From Hyphomicrobiales bacterium (GTDB taxonomy: Bacteria; Pseudomonadota; Alphaproteobacteria; Rhizobiales; Beijerinckiaceae): a stretch of DNA of 64,000 bases. This document shows, piece after piece, positions 8,022 through 16,394 of this stretch. The DNA is taken from NCBI GenBank assembly GCA_930633495.1, contig CAKNFJ010000001.1:1488001-1552000 (forward strand), read 5' to 3'. The notes under the pieces were generated by a model, which worked only from the letters and a program-made list of their open reading frames with translations, did no database searches and had not been told where the DNA came from. The translations under genes and the position numbers were made by a program. The first letter of the stretch is position 1. Every line of letters starts with the position of its first letter.

Positions 8022-8142
8022 GCCAATGCTTCCTGACCGAAGGTCTCCTTATGTTACGCAGTGCGTTTTCGGGGCGCAACGAGAGAGTTTAGCTGCGGCC
8101 TGGCGCCTTGACCTCCGTCAAATCGACATGGTTCCTCAGATC

Positions 8143-8385
8143 TTATCTCAAGAGGTGGGCCTCGATCTCCTCTTCTAACTCGCTGACGATAAGCCGGTAT
8201 TGCTGCGAGACTGCGCTCGCCTCTGGCGTCGATTTACTACTCCAGTGGATCAGCGCGACTGAAGCCAGCTCATAGCTTTCAAACATCTCGGTGAGTGGGC
8301 TTCCGCTCGCCCGCATGAGTTCATTCCGCCGACTAGGCCAGCGGAGCAGCAGGCGGACTAATCCAGCTTTTTGTTCTGGCGTCAT
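8143..8385 (-). CDS. Small hypothetical protein (80 aa)
   Basis: Soluble, mostly helical small protein (TEMFESYELASVALIHW, then a C-terminal helix RLIVSELEEEIEAHLL). No signal peptide or metal motif. It lies just downstream of the gene fragment left by the IS21 insertion and may once have been its operon partner. Not recognised. Confidence 0.5.
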   Translation of the reverse strand: MTPEQKAGLVRLLLRWPSRRNELMRASGSPLTEMFESYELASVALIHWSSKSTPEASAVSQQYRLIVSELEEEIEAHLLR

Positions 8386-8436
8386 ACCGGCAACTTCGAC
8401 GTTTCGCGAAGTCTGGCCTCTGCCGAGGAGTGCTGG

Positions 8437-8612
8437 CTATTGTCCTTTGGTGCTCAGCTCTTCGTCGGCGGGCAGGAGCCCGTGTTCGACCGCCACTCCC
8501 ACGCCGCTGGTCTCGCTGCCCGCTCGTCTGGCTCGCTCTTCGACATACTGAAGTCTGGTTGATGCGGTGTTGGGCAGATCGCGGGCTTCAAGCCACGCCA
8601 GCAACGCCTCGG
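8437..8612 (-). pseudogene. 3' remnant of a gene truncated by IS21
   Basis: An open frame enters from the left end of the IS21 element and continues for about 57 codons to a TAG at 8437 (segment EALLAWLEARDLPNTAS, then YVEERARRAG). The codons right of 8612 belong to the IS end, so the original 5' part is missing. The remnant is helical and acidic/basic mixed, and I cannot assign it. Its other half is not on the far side of the IS, which shows that flanking DNA has been lost or rearranged. Confidence 0.5.
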
Positions 8613-8682
8613 TGTTGATTTCCGCCGAGAAGTGACCCGGGGTTTCCACTGAGAAGTGACCCGCCCAGATGGTGTTTGTGGT

Positions 8683-9477
8683 TCAGGTTGCGGTCAAGTT
8701 TTTGGCTTTCTCCCTGGCTGGCTTGTCGGGTTTCGCGGAGCTGTTCTTGAAGCGGAAGCTGTCGTTTCCGGTTTCGATGATGTGGCAGTGGTGCGTGAGC
8801 CGATCGAGCAAGGCGGTGGTCATCTTGGCATCGCCGAAGACGGTGGCCCATTCGGAGAAGCTGAGATTGGTGGTGATGACGACGCTGGTGCGCTCGTAGA
8901 GCTTGCTCAGCAAGTGGAAGAGCAAGGCACCACCCGACGCGCTGAAGGGCAGGTATCCGAGCTCATCGAGGATGACGAGATCGGCGTAAGCGAGCCCGGC
9001 GGCCATCTGTCCAGCCTTGCCCTGGGCCTTTTCCTGCTCGAGGGCATTGACGAGTTCGACCGTGGAGAAGAAGCGGACCCGCTTGTGATGGTGCTCGATG
9101 GCCTGGACGCCGAGAGCCGTGGCGACGTGGGTCTTGCCGGTGCCCGGCCCTCCCACCAGGACGACGTTGTCGGCGTCCTGGAGGAACTCGCAACAATGCA
9201 GTTGGCGAACGAGCGCCTCGTTGATCTCACTGCTGGCGAAGTCGAAGCCGTTGAGGTCGCGATAGGCCGGGAAGCGCGCGGCCTTGAGTTGGTAGGCCGT
9301 TGATCGGACCTCTCTTTCGGCCATCTCCGCCTTCAGGAGTTGCGAGAGGATCGGCACGGCGGCCTCGAAGGCCGGCGATCCCTGCTCCGTCAGTTCGCCG
9401 ACGGCCTGGGCCATGCCGTGCATCTTGAGGCTACGCAGCATGATGGCGATGGCGCCGCTCGCAGGGTTATGACGCAT
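8683..9477 (-). CDS. istB: IS21 helper ATPase IstB
   Basis: 264-residue AAA+ ATPase of the IstB/DnaC type that assists target capture by IstA. Walker A is GGPGTGKTH and Walker B is [10 protein letters not shown]; the sensor region [12 protein letters not shown] is also typical. The best start is ATG at 9475-9477 ([10 protein letters not shown]), which overlaps the istA stop by 11 bases. A longer reading to 9522 runs inside istA and is unlikely. Confidence 0.94.
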   Translation of the reverse strand: MRHNPASGAIAIMLRSLKMHGMAQAVGELTEQGSPAFEAAVPILSQLLKAEMAEREVRSTAYQLKAARFPAYRDLNGFDFASSEINEALVRQLHCCEFLQDADNVVLVGGPGTGKTHVATALGVQAIEHHHKRVRFFSTVELVNALEQEKAQGKAGQMAAGLAYADLVILDELGYLPFSASGGALLFHLLSKLYERTSVVITTNLSFSEWATVFGDAKMTTALLDRLTHHCHIIETGNDSFRFKNSSAKPDKPAREKAKNLTAT

Positions 9478-10996
9478 GGCGCACGTCCTCGGCTTGGCGC
9501 AGGGCGTCATAGCGTTCGACATTGGCGCGCGGCTCGGTGGTCAACGCAAGGACCGAAGGGGTGTCGACCGTCGGCGTGGTCAACGGCGTGCCGTCGACCA
9601 GCCGGTGAAGGAGGTTGATGATGTGGGTCTTGGTCGGCACGCCGGCCTTCAGGGCCAGTTCGACCGCCGTCAGCACGATGTGTTCGTCATGCTGCAGGAC
9701 CAGAGCCAGGATCTCGACCACCTCCCGCTCGCCACCCGGGCTCTTGAGCAGATGCTGCTGCAGGGATCGGAAGGCTGGCGGCATCTCGGCAAAGGGAGCA
9801 CCGTTACGCAGAGCCCCGGGTTTGCGCTGGAGGACCGCCAGATAATGTCGCCAGTCGTAGACTGTCCGGCTGAGACGATCATGCGAGCGGGTGAAGACCC
9901 GGCGATGTTCGCAGATCACCTGTCCCTCAGCGACAATGAGGATGCGATCGGGATAGACGCGCAAGCTGACCGGGCGGTTCGCGAAGGACGCCGGCACGCT
10001 GTAACGATTGCGTTCCAGATGGACCAGGCAGGTTGGGGAGACGCGCTTGGCGTACTCGACGAAGCCATCGAAGGGGCGCGGCATCGCCATCAGGTGCCGG
10101 ATCTCTTCAGTCCAGACATCGGCAACCGTTCCAGGTTGGGTGCCGTGCGCGGTCTGCGACCATAACTCCCGACACCGGGTCTCCAGCCAGTCGTTCAGTG
10201 CCTCCAGCGACGGGAAGTTCGGCAGAGGCTGCCAGAGTCGATGCCTGGCATCCTGGACGTTCTTCTCGATCTGCCCCTTCTCCCAGCCTGATGCCGGATT
10301 GCAGAACTCGGCTTCGAACAGGAAGTGGCTGACCATGGCCGAGAAGCGGATATTGACCTGGCGGTCCTTGCCGCGGCCGACCTTGTCTACGGCCGTTTTC
10401 ATATTGTCGTAAATGCCCCGCCGCGGCACGCCGCCCAGCGCCCGGAAGGCGTGGTTATGGGCGTCGAACAGCATCTCATGGGTCTGCAGCGGGTAGGCTC
10501 GCAGTGTGAAGGCGCGGCTGTAGGACAGCTTCACATGCGCCACCTGCAGCTTGGTGCGCTCGCCAGCGATGATCGCCCAGTCCTCCGACCAGTCGAACTG
10601 GAACGCTTCACCCGGCACAAAGGCCAGGGGGACGAAGGTGCCACGGCCGCTGGTCTGCTGCTCGCGCAGGCGGGCTGCCTTCCAGTCCCGGGCAAAGGCC
10701 GCGACCCGATTGTAGGAGCCCTCATAACCGAGCAAAATCAGATCGGCATGCAACTGGCGGACCGTGCGCTTGTGCTTGCGCGACTTGCCGCCTTCGATCC
10801 GAAGCATCGCCGAGAGCTTGTCGGCATAGGGATCGAGTTTGCTCGGCCGGTCGGGAACATGAAACCGGGGCTCGACGCTATCCGCACGCAGATACTTGCG
10901 AACCGTATTCCGCGAGAGCCCCGTGCGCCGGGAAATCTCCCGGATCGAAAGATGATTCCGCCCATGCCAGCGGCGGATGACACTCAATAACTCCAT
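9467..10996 (-). CDS. istA: IS21 transposase IstA
   Basis: About 509 residues. The N-terminal helix-turn-helix ([21 protein letters not shown]) recognises the terminal repeats. The DDE/rve catalytic core follows ([41 protein letters not shown]), with a C-terminal Mu-type domain after it. I chose ATG 10994-10996 because GGAG lies about eight bases upstream and the family begins [13 protein letters not shown]; an ATG at 11056 would place the start inside the terminal repeats. Confidence 0.93.
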   Translation of the reverse strand: MELLSVIRRWHGRNHLSIREISRRTGLSRNTVRKYLRADSVEPRFHVPDRPSKLDPYADKLSAMLRIEGGKSRKHKRTVRQLHADLILLGYEGSYNRVAAFARDWKAARLREQQTSGRGTFVPLAFVPGEAFQFDWSEDWAIIAGERTKLQVAHVKLSYSRAFTLRAYPLQTHEMLFDAHNHAFRALGGVPRRGIYDNMKTAVDKVGRGKDRQVNIRFSAMVSHFLFEAEFCNPASGWEKGQIEKNVQDARHRLWQPLPNFPSLEALNDWLETRCRELWSQTAHGTQPGTVADVWTEEIRHLMAMPRPFDGFVEYAKRVSPTCLVHLERNRYSVPASFANRPVSLRVYPDRILIVAEGQVICEHRRVFTRSHDRLSRTVYDWRHYLAVLQRKPGALRNGAPFAEMPPAFRSLQQHLLKSPGGEREVVEILALVLQHDEHIVLTAVELALKAGVPTKTHIINLLHRLVDGTPLTTPTVDTPSVLALTTEPRANVERYDALRQAEDVRHAS

Positions 10997-11109
10997 GTCG
11001 ATCACTCCGAGGTCCCCCGCATAGCCCGCGTGAGACGTGGTCAAAACATGGGTCAATTCTCGATGGAAAAATCCCCGCCTAACGGGTCAATTCTCGACGG
11101 AAATCAACA

Positions 11110-11730
11110 GATCTGCTGGCCCGGCGTGAACTCGACGAAGCGGAATGGGCCGGAACCGACCGGCGCGATATTCGCCGGATGGGTCCGCAGGTCGCGGCCG
11201 TCGTCGAAGACATGTTTGGGCAGGATCGGGCACAGGGCGGGCGACATGGCCAGCAACAGCGCCGCCTGCGGGCGTGAAAGCCGCAGGATGGCGGTGCCGG
11301 CATCGGGCGTGTCGACGCCGGTGACCGGCGCGAAGATTTGCTGGAACGGGTGGTTCTTCTTCAGCGCCATCACCGAGAAGGCGACGTCGGCCGAGGTGAT
11401 CGGCTTGCCGTCATGGAAGGTCGCGCCCGGCACCAGCTTCAGCGTCAGGGACAGGCCATCGGCTGATACCTCCCAACTTCGGGCCAGATAGGGCTGCGGC
11501 TTCCAGTTGGCGTCGAAGCGCAGCGGGCTCGCGAAAAGCTGCGTCCCCGGCATGGCCGTGAGATAGCCGACATTGATCGCCGGATTGAGGCTGCTCGGCG
11601 TGCCACCGATCAGCGGAATGACGACGGTGCCTCCGCGCTTCTGTCCCTGTGCCCAAACGGGACCGGCGGCGAGGGCAGCCGCGCTCCCTCCGAGAAACGT
11701 CAGCAGCTCGCGTTTCGTGAGGTCGCTCAT
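11110..11730 (-). pseudogene. Solute-binding protein family 5, truncated by IS21
   Basis: The first ~206 residues of an oligopeptide/nickel-type periplasmic binding protein (SBP_bac_5). A Tat- or Sec-type signal is visible (KRELLTFLGGSAAALAAG, ending VWAQ), then the family features GGTPSSLNPA, LARSWEVSADGLSLTLKL and GATFHDGKPITSADV. Family members run to about 500 residues, so over half is gone. The reading frame ends at a TGA provided by the IS21 terminus itself (TGTTGA). The missing 3' part and the transporter genes are not found beyond the IS. Probably non-functional. Confidence 0.85.
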
Positions 11731-11948
11731 CGGATCCCCCTTAGGTCCACTGCGGGATGCATCGTCCCGAAGATCGCCAAAGCAGGCTATGAGTCCTCCC
11801 GGAGACTCTCCTAGCGCCAGTCACCGATGCGTCATGGCGCCAGAAGGGCTCGATTGCGGCGGGAAAAGCGCCTTCACTGATCCCACCCCGAAGCATCGGG
11901 GCTGGTCCAGGGTAGCAGTGTCGTTTCAGTTCGCCGACGAAGGAGTCT

Positions 11949-12656
11949 TCAGCGGAGCTTGCTGACGCCGTCGGCCCATGTCAGCGCGGCGAAATTGGGA
12001 TCGATGACGGGCATCTCCAACTCCGCTTCCAAAGCTGCCCTGTGGAAGGACATGGCCGCTCCGCCCATGAGGATGACGTCCGCCCCATCCTGCTGCTTCA
12101 GCATCTGGCCAACCTCGACCATGCGCGAGAACATGGCATCGCGATTCTTGAGGTCGGCCACGCCCAGTCCCATGGCGCGATCACCCGCCAGCCGACTATG
12201 GACCCCCATTGCACCGAACCAGCGCATATGGCGCGGAATCGACGACTGCAGAAGCGATATGACGCCGAAGCGCTGCCCGCGCGCCAGAGCGGCCAGAACA
12301 CCGCATTCGCCGATGCCGAAGACCTGGCACTTCAACCGTTCCCGCAACAGATGAAGGCCCGGATCGCCGAAGCAGGCGATCACGAACGCCGCCGCATCCG
12401 CCTCGACGGCGAGAGCGTAGGACAGCATGGGCGCCACCGCGTCCAGCAATTCGGATTCGGTCACGATTCCGGCGGGGCCGTCTTTCATTTCGACGCAGAC
12501 GATATTCGAGCCGGCTGCGCGGAACGGCGCTGCGGCGAACTCGATTGCGGCCGTCACATGCGGACTCGAATTCGGGTTTATGACATGAACGGGCCCTGCA
12601 TCCTGCCCTCCCCGAGGCGATTGTGTCCGGAACGGATCGCAAGGGCTATTGCGCAA
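11949..12656 (-). CDS. Asp/Glu/hydantoin racemase family protein, one catalytic Cys missing
   Basis: 235 residues of the Asp/Glu/hydantoin racemase fold (HVINPNSS start strand; IACFGDPGL). Members use two cysteines to racemise hydantoins, allantoin or amino acids, or to isomerise maleate. The first is present (Cys95 in IACFGDPG), but the second site, normally GCAGM, reads MGGAAMS with Gly199. The only in-frame start I see is TTG at 12656, which overlaps the upstream gene's stop by 11 bases. It is the second of two related genes in tandem, followed after 218 empty bases by the truncated binding-protein gene. Confidence 0.75.
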   Translation of the reverse strand: MRNSPCDPFRTQSPRGGQDAGPVHVINPNSSPHVTAAIEFAAAPFRAAGSNIVCVEMKDGPAGIVTESELLDAVAPMLSYALAVEADAAAFVIACFGDPGLHLLRERLKCQVFGIGECGVLAALARGQRFGVISLLQSSIPRHMRWFGAMGVHSRLAGDRAMGLGVADLKNRDAMFSRMVEVGQMLKQQDGADVILMGGAAMSFHRAALEAELEMPVIDPNFAALTWADGVSKLR

Positions 12657-13317
12657 CGGCCGGCGCCCCTTGCTGCGCGCGTGCCAGCGCCAACCGAACC
12701 GAAGCCGGAATCGGTTCGACGACGGGCACGGCCAAAAGCGAGCGGAGCCTCCTCGCCACCGGAGCCAGCGGGCCGCCTCCGATCACGACGGCATCGATCC
12801 CGTCCTCGCGGATCGCAGCCTCGCAGGCGGCATGCACGGCAGCCTGCACCGCGTCCGGCCCGGATGGCCTGGCCGCACCCTGGCAAACCACATGAATCCT
12901 GGCGAGTTGTGCCCGGCAGCCATAGGTCGCCGCGCGCGCCTCGATGGCCGCCACCAACCCCGGCGCCGTCATGACGACGGAGAAGCGCCGCCCCCCGGCC
13001 GCAGCCTCGGAAAAAGCAGCCTCCGCAATGCCCGTCGCCGGGACACAGATCCGGCCGCGGACCCTTTCGAGCCCGGGATCGCCGAAACCGCCGATGATGA
13101 TCCCTGCATAGGATGAGAGATCCGTGGCGGCGACCAGCTCACCGACCGCGTCCGCGGCGGTTTGGAGCCCCGCGCTATCGACGACCATCAAGGGGCCCCG
13201 GCCGACTGTCGCCCCCTCGATCTCGATCAGTCCCGCCGCCTCCTCCGCAGCGACGGCCAGCATACCGGACGTCGTCGCCGAACTGGTATTGGGGTTGATC
13301 AGAAGAAGCTTCTTCAT
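12646..13317 (-). CDS. Asp/Glu/hydantoin racemase-like protein lacking both catalytic Cys
   Basis: 223 residues with the racemase fold markers LLLINPNTSS and GGFGDPGLERV. The first catalytic cysteine position is Gly77 (IIIGGFGDPG) and the second is Gly181 (VVIGGGPLAP), so a two-cysteine racemase mechanism is not possible. It could bind a ligand, act on a different chemistry or pair with its neighbour. I chose ATG 13315-13317 because it gives the family-typical N-terminus; upstream residues to 13377 are dispensable. Probably co-transcribed with the alpha/beta hydrolase upstream. Confidence 0.75.
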   Translation of the reverse strand: MKKLLLINPNTSSATTSGMLAVAAEEAAGLIEIEGATVGRGPLMVVDSAGLQTAADAVGELVAATDLSSYAGIIIGGFGDPGLERVRGRICVPATGIAEAAFSEAAAGGRRFSVVMTAPGLVAAIEARAATYGCRAQLARIHVVCQGAARPSGPDAVQAAVHAACEAAIREDGIDAVVIGGGPLAPVARRLRSLLAVPVVEPIPASVRLALARAQQGAPAVAQ

Positions 13318-13479
13318 GGCATGGGTCTCGCGCCGTGAATGCGTGCTTTCCGCGGCCCGGCTCCACGCGGAAAGCACCCTTTCCGGCCCCTATGCCGCGC
13401 TGTCCGGGCACATGGAGGGCTGCCGAGCCTGTCGGCATGCCCCCTCTACACGGACGCCGCCGACCCGAGCGGCCGGCGG

Positions 13480-14271
13480 CTACAGGCCAGCCTTGCGACA
13501 GAACTTGAGCAGTTCCTCATTGAATTTCCGAGGTTGAGCCCAAGGGATGAGATGGCCGCAATCGTCGTAGAAGATCGCCTCGGACTGCGTCGAATGCTCG
13601 GAGATGTACTTCACCATCTCCGGCTTCACCGCGCCGAAGCTGGCGTAATGGGTTTGCGTTGGAATGCCGATCGCCGGCAATAGCGGCCTGAAATCGGTGA
13701 CATAGGCTTCGGTGAAAACCGACACATACGAATGCGTATGGGTCTTCATGCATTCATAGGTCATCCATTGAATGACGTCCTCGTTCTCGGCAGCCGCGTC
13801 CCCGAAATAGCCGATCATGGCTGCGCGATGGTTCTGCAGGCGATTTTCCTTCGCCTTCGTCAGCCTCTCCTCGAGGTTCTGCTCGGATACATACCGGTAG
13901 GGCGACTGATCGACATTGACGAAACCGCACAGCCGATCGGATCCGAATTGCTCGATATAGCGCCAGCCGACGGCGCTCCCCAGCGACCAGCCGACCAGGA
14001 CGACGCGCGTCAGGCCGAGCGTTTCCATCAGGCCGCGGACATCGCGCCCATATTGGCCGAGCGTGTGGCCGTGCTCCGCCTTGCCGGATTGGCCACGGCC
14101 CCGGATGTCCATGGCGACGACCCGATAGGATCTGCTCAATTCGCCGATGTTCTTCTGCCAGAACAGCGAATTGCACGGTTCGCCATGAATCAGGAAAATC
14201 GCCTCGGCCGACCGCGGCCCCTCATCGGCGAAATAGATGGGTGTTTGATCCTCGGTCACAAAATAAGGCAT
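13480..14271 (-). CDS. Alpha/beta-fold hydrolase (263 aa)
   Basis: Classic alpha/beta hydrolase. It has an oxyanion-region HGEPCNSLFW, a nucleophile elbow GWSLGS and a C-terminal catalytic histidine in CGHLIPW. The MDIRGRGQS motif is common in haloperoxidase/epoxide-hydrolase-like members. There is no signal peptide, so it is cytoplasmic. The start MPYFVTEDQTP at 14271 fits the family; an upstream ATG at 14322 would add a non-conserved leader. It heads the leftward unit with the racemase-like genes and is divergent from the taurine operon. Substrate unknown. Confidence 0.85.
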   Translation of the reverse strand: MPYFVTEDQTPIYFADEGPRSAEAIFLIHGEPCNSLFWQKNIGELSRSYRVVAMDIRGRGQSGKAEHGHTLGQYGRDVRGLMETLGLTRVVLVGWSLGSAVGWRYIEQFGSDRLCGFVNVDQSPYRYVSEQNLEERLTKAKENRLQNHRAAMIGYFGDAAAENEDVIQWMTYECMKTHTHSYVSVFTEAYVTDFRPLLPAIGIPTQTHYASFGAVKPEMVKYISEHSTQSEAIFYDDCGHLIPWAQPRKFNEELLKFCRKAGL

Positions 14272-14366
14272 CGGGAGCACCGAACGACGTGAAGGGTTTG
14301 CGGAGGGCAGCGGTAGCTGCACCGTGGTCCTGCGTCCATGCTCGTTTGAGATCCAGTTTGCCCAAT

Positions 14367-14450
14367 GGCTGGGTCCAGCCGTGCCGCCGGATCGATGCTC
14401 GGCCGGTCGGCAGGCGGGCTGGACTTATCGAACCCGGGAGCTGGTTCTAC
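14367..14450 (+). promoter_or_regulatory. Putative TauR-type operator region upstream of tauX
   Basis: The 268-base divergent intergenic region contains CTGGACTTAT at 14419-14428. As I recall it, the repeat bound by the MocR/GntR-type activator TauR in Rhodobacter capsulatus is CTGGACTTAA, a nine-of-ten match. A weaker copy, CTGGTTCTAC, starts 22 bases later at 14441, and a GGCTGG-GT-CCAGCC palindrome lies at 14367-14380. No tauR gene is in the window, so the regulator would act from elsewhere. The function is an inference from the motif plus the neighbouring taurine genes. Confidence 0.4.
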
Positions 14451-14539
14451 GGCAAGCCGCCTCACCCCGCTTAGCTGTCGGCAAGAGCGATGGCGCCGCA
14501 CGAGCTTCGCGGCACCGTCGCGAACGGGGCGGACACCGC

Positions 14540-14932
14540 ATGACCACCGACGATCTCAAGCAGCTTTTCGACGCCTTCAACCGGCACGACATCGACGCGG
14601 TGATGGCATTTTTCGCGGCCGATTGCGTCTTCAACGCCGTCGGCGGAGTCGAGGTGTTCGGAACCCGGTTCGCGGGAGCCGACGCCATCCGTGCCGCATT
14701 TTCGGGAACTTTCGCCGCGATGCCCGATGCGCGCTGGGACCATCACGGCCACTTCATTCACGGCAACCGGGCCGTGTCCGAATGGGTCTTCACCGGGACC
14801 AATGCCGACGGCACGCGCATCGAGGCCGATGGCTGCGACGTCTTCACGTTGCGTGACGGCAAAATCGTGCGCAAGCAGGCCTTCCGCAAGCAGCGCCCGC
14901 CGCTGCCGGCCTCCGCCAAACGCGAGGGCTGA
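14540..14932 (+). CDS. tauX: SnoaL/NTF2-like protein, probable taurine dehydrogenase small subunit TauX
   Basis: 130-residue NTF2/SnoaL-like fold (LKQLFDAFNRHDIDAVMAFF, later DARWDHHGHFIHGNRAVSEW and CDVFTLRDGKIVRKQ). Alone it would be called a SnoaL-like protein. Placed directly before a DAO-type flavoprotein and xsc-pta, it fits the small subunit of the cytochrome-linked taurine dehydrogenase TauXY described in Paracoccus and Rhodobacter. The name therefore rests on gene order and on my recollection that TauX has this fold. The start is ATG 14540; the upstream extension of the frame is non-coding. Confidence 0.65.
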   Translation: MTTDDLKQLFDAFNRHDIDAVMAFFAADCVFNAVGGVEVFGTRFAGADAIRAAFSGTFAAMPDARWDHHGHFIHGNRAVSEWVFTGTNADGTRIEADGCDVFTLRDGKIVRKQAFRKQRPPLPASAKREG

Positions 14933-14935
14933 GCC

Positions 14936-16339
14936 TTGTTGGCGGAAGGGGCATCACAGCGCAACGCGGCTCTCGAACCCTACGATCCGCGCTACGATCC
15001 GCTGGTGGCACGCGATCCCGGGCAGGGTTGCGACTATGCGCCGACTTACTGGATCGGCACTGCCGGGGCACCGCCGGAGGATGACGGTCCCGTCGCGTCC
15101 GATCTCGATGTCGACGTCGCGATCGTCGGCTCGGGCTATACGGGCCTGTCCTGCGCCATCCATCTGGCGCGGGAGCATGGCATCAAGGCGACGGTGCTGG
15201 AGGCGAACCATGTCGCCTGGGGTTGTTCGACGCGCAATGGCGGCCAGGCGCAAATTTCCGCCGGACGCCTGAAGCGCTCGCAATGGATCGAGCGCTGGGG
15301 CGTCGAGACCGCGAAACGCCTCCATGTCGAGATCGCCGACGCATTCGACCTATTCCGCGACCTGATCGCCTCGCTCGACATCAATTGCGACCCGCAGGAC
15401 GGCGGCCATCTCTACATCGCGCATCGCGACAAGGTGCTCCCGGCGATCGAGGCTGAATCGGAGCTGCTCAACACGGTCTTCGGCTATCCCTCCCGCGTTC
15501 TCGGCCGGGCCGAGATCCACAGCGACTTCGTCAAGGACCAGGAAGCACGCGGCGCGATGTGGGAACCGGACGGAATCGGCATCCATGCCGCGAAGCTGGC
15601 CTTCGGCTATCTCGCCATGGCGCGCAAGCTCGGCGTCCGGATCCATCCCGCAAGCCCCGTCCTGGCGATCCGCTCCGAGAACGGAGCCTATCGGCTGCGC
15701 ACGCCCGGCGGAACCGTGAAAGCTCGCGCGGTCGCCTTCGCGACGGGCGGCTACACCTCCCAGCAATTGCACATGATGCTGCGCAACCGGCTGATGCCGG
15801 TGCTGTCGAATTCCATCGTGACGCGGGTGCTCACCGAACCGGAGCGCGACGCCTGCGGCTTCCGGACCGGCATCCCACTGACCGATACGCGTACGCTGCG
15901 GCACTATTACCGCATGCTGCCCGACGGCCGTGTCCAGATCGGCAGCCGCAGCGCCGTCACCGGCGCCGACGCACCGAACGACGTGCATTTCGCGCGCCTC
16001 GTCGCCGGCCTGCACCGGAAGTTCCCGGCCCTGGCCGATATCGGCATCGACTATTCCTGGTGGGGCTGGGTCGACGTCAGCCATGACATGATGCCCCGGA
16101 TCGTCCGTCCCGACGCGAAGGAAGCGATCTTCTACGCCGCCGGCTATGGCGGCAACGGGGTGATGTACTCGGCGCAGGCCGGGCGACGCCTGGCGCAGCT
16201 GGTCGCTGGCGGGGGCACGCTTCCCGGCCTCCCGATCTTCGGCTCCGAACTGCCGAGCCATGGCGTCCTGTCGCCTTTCAGGCGGCTCGGACAGCGCATG
16301 ATGTACCGCTGGTACTACCTCAAGGACGAAGTCATCTAG
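14936..16339 (+). CDS. tauY: DAO-type FAD oxidoreductase, probable taurine dehydrogenase large subunit TauY
   Basis: 467 residues. The FAD-binding GxGxxG is VAIVGSGYTGLSCAIHLA (about residue 60), and the DAO-family C-terminal FAD contact is AAGYGGNGVMYSAQAGRRLAQ. It resembles gamma-glutamylputrescine oxidase PuuB and related amine oxidoreductases. In this operon, oxidative deamination of taurine to sulfoacetaldehyde is the natural role, because the next gene consumes sulfoacetaldehyde. The start is TTG at 14936, four bases after tauX. It has no signal peptide. A substrate such as N-methyltaurine cannot be excluded. Confidence 0.72.
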   Translation: MLAEGASQRNAALEPYDPRYDPLVARDPGQGCDYAPTYWIGTAGAPPEDDGPVASDLDVDVAIVGSGYTGLSCAIHLAREHGIKATVLEANHVAWGCSTRNGGQAQISAGRLKRSQWIERWGVETAKRLHVEIADAFDLFRDLIASLDINCDPQDGGHLYIAHRDKVLPAIEAESELLNTVFGYPSRVLGRAEIHSDFVKDQEARGAMWEPDGIGIHAAKLAFGYLAMARKLGVRIHPASPVLAIRSENGAYRLRTPGGTVKARAVAFATGGYTSQQLHMMLRNRLMPVLSNSIVTRVLTEPERDACGFRTGIPLTDTRTLRHYYRMLPDGRVQIGSRSAVTGADAPNDVHFARLVAGLHRKFPALADIGIDYSWWGWVDVSHDMMPRIVRPDAKEAIFYAAGYGGNGVMYSAQAGRRLAQLVAGGGTLPGLPIFGSELPSHGVLSPFRRLGQRMMYRWYYLKDEVI

Positions 16340-16394
16340 CCGCATCTCGCATGCGGCCGCCAACCGTCTCCGCGACCATAAAAGGGAAACGCGC

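Larger units (their letters stand above)
8613..11109. mobile_element. IS21-family insertion sequence, no target duplication
   Basis: Spans 8613-11109 (2497 bp) with TG...CA ends. Outer inverted repeats match almost perfectly: TGTTGATTTCCG, CCGAGAAGTGACCC at 8613-8638 and the complement at 11084-11109. A second inner copy of the repeat is present at each end (8643-8662 and 11050-11069), the multiple terminal repeats typical of IS21. istA and istB are intact. The bases outside (CGCCTCGG left, GATCTGCT right) do not form a direct repeat, so the element sits at a recombined junction. Confidence 0.9.

Noticed and set aside
8613..11109. Repeated ~20-base units at the ends of the IS21 element, first considered as a small CRISPR-like or iteron array
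   Set aside because: They are two per end and inverted relative to each other, the standard multiple terminal repeats of IS21.
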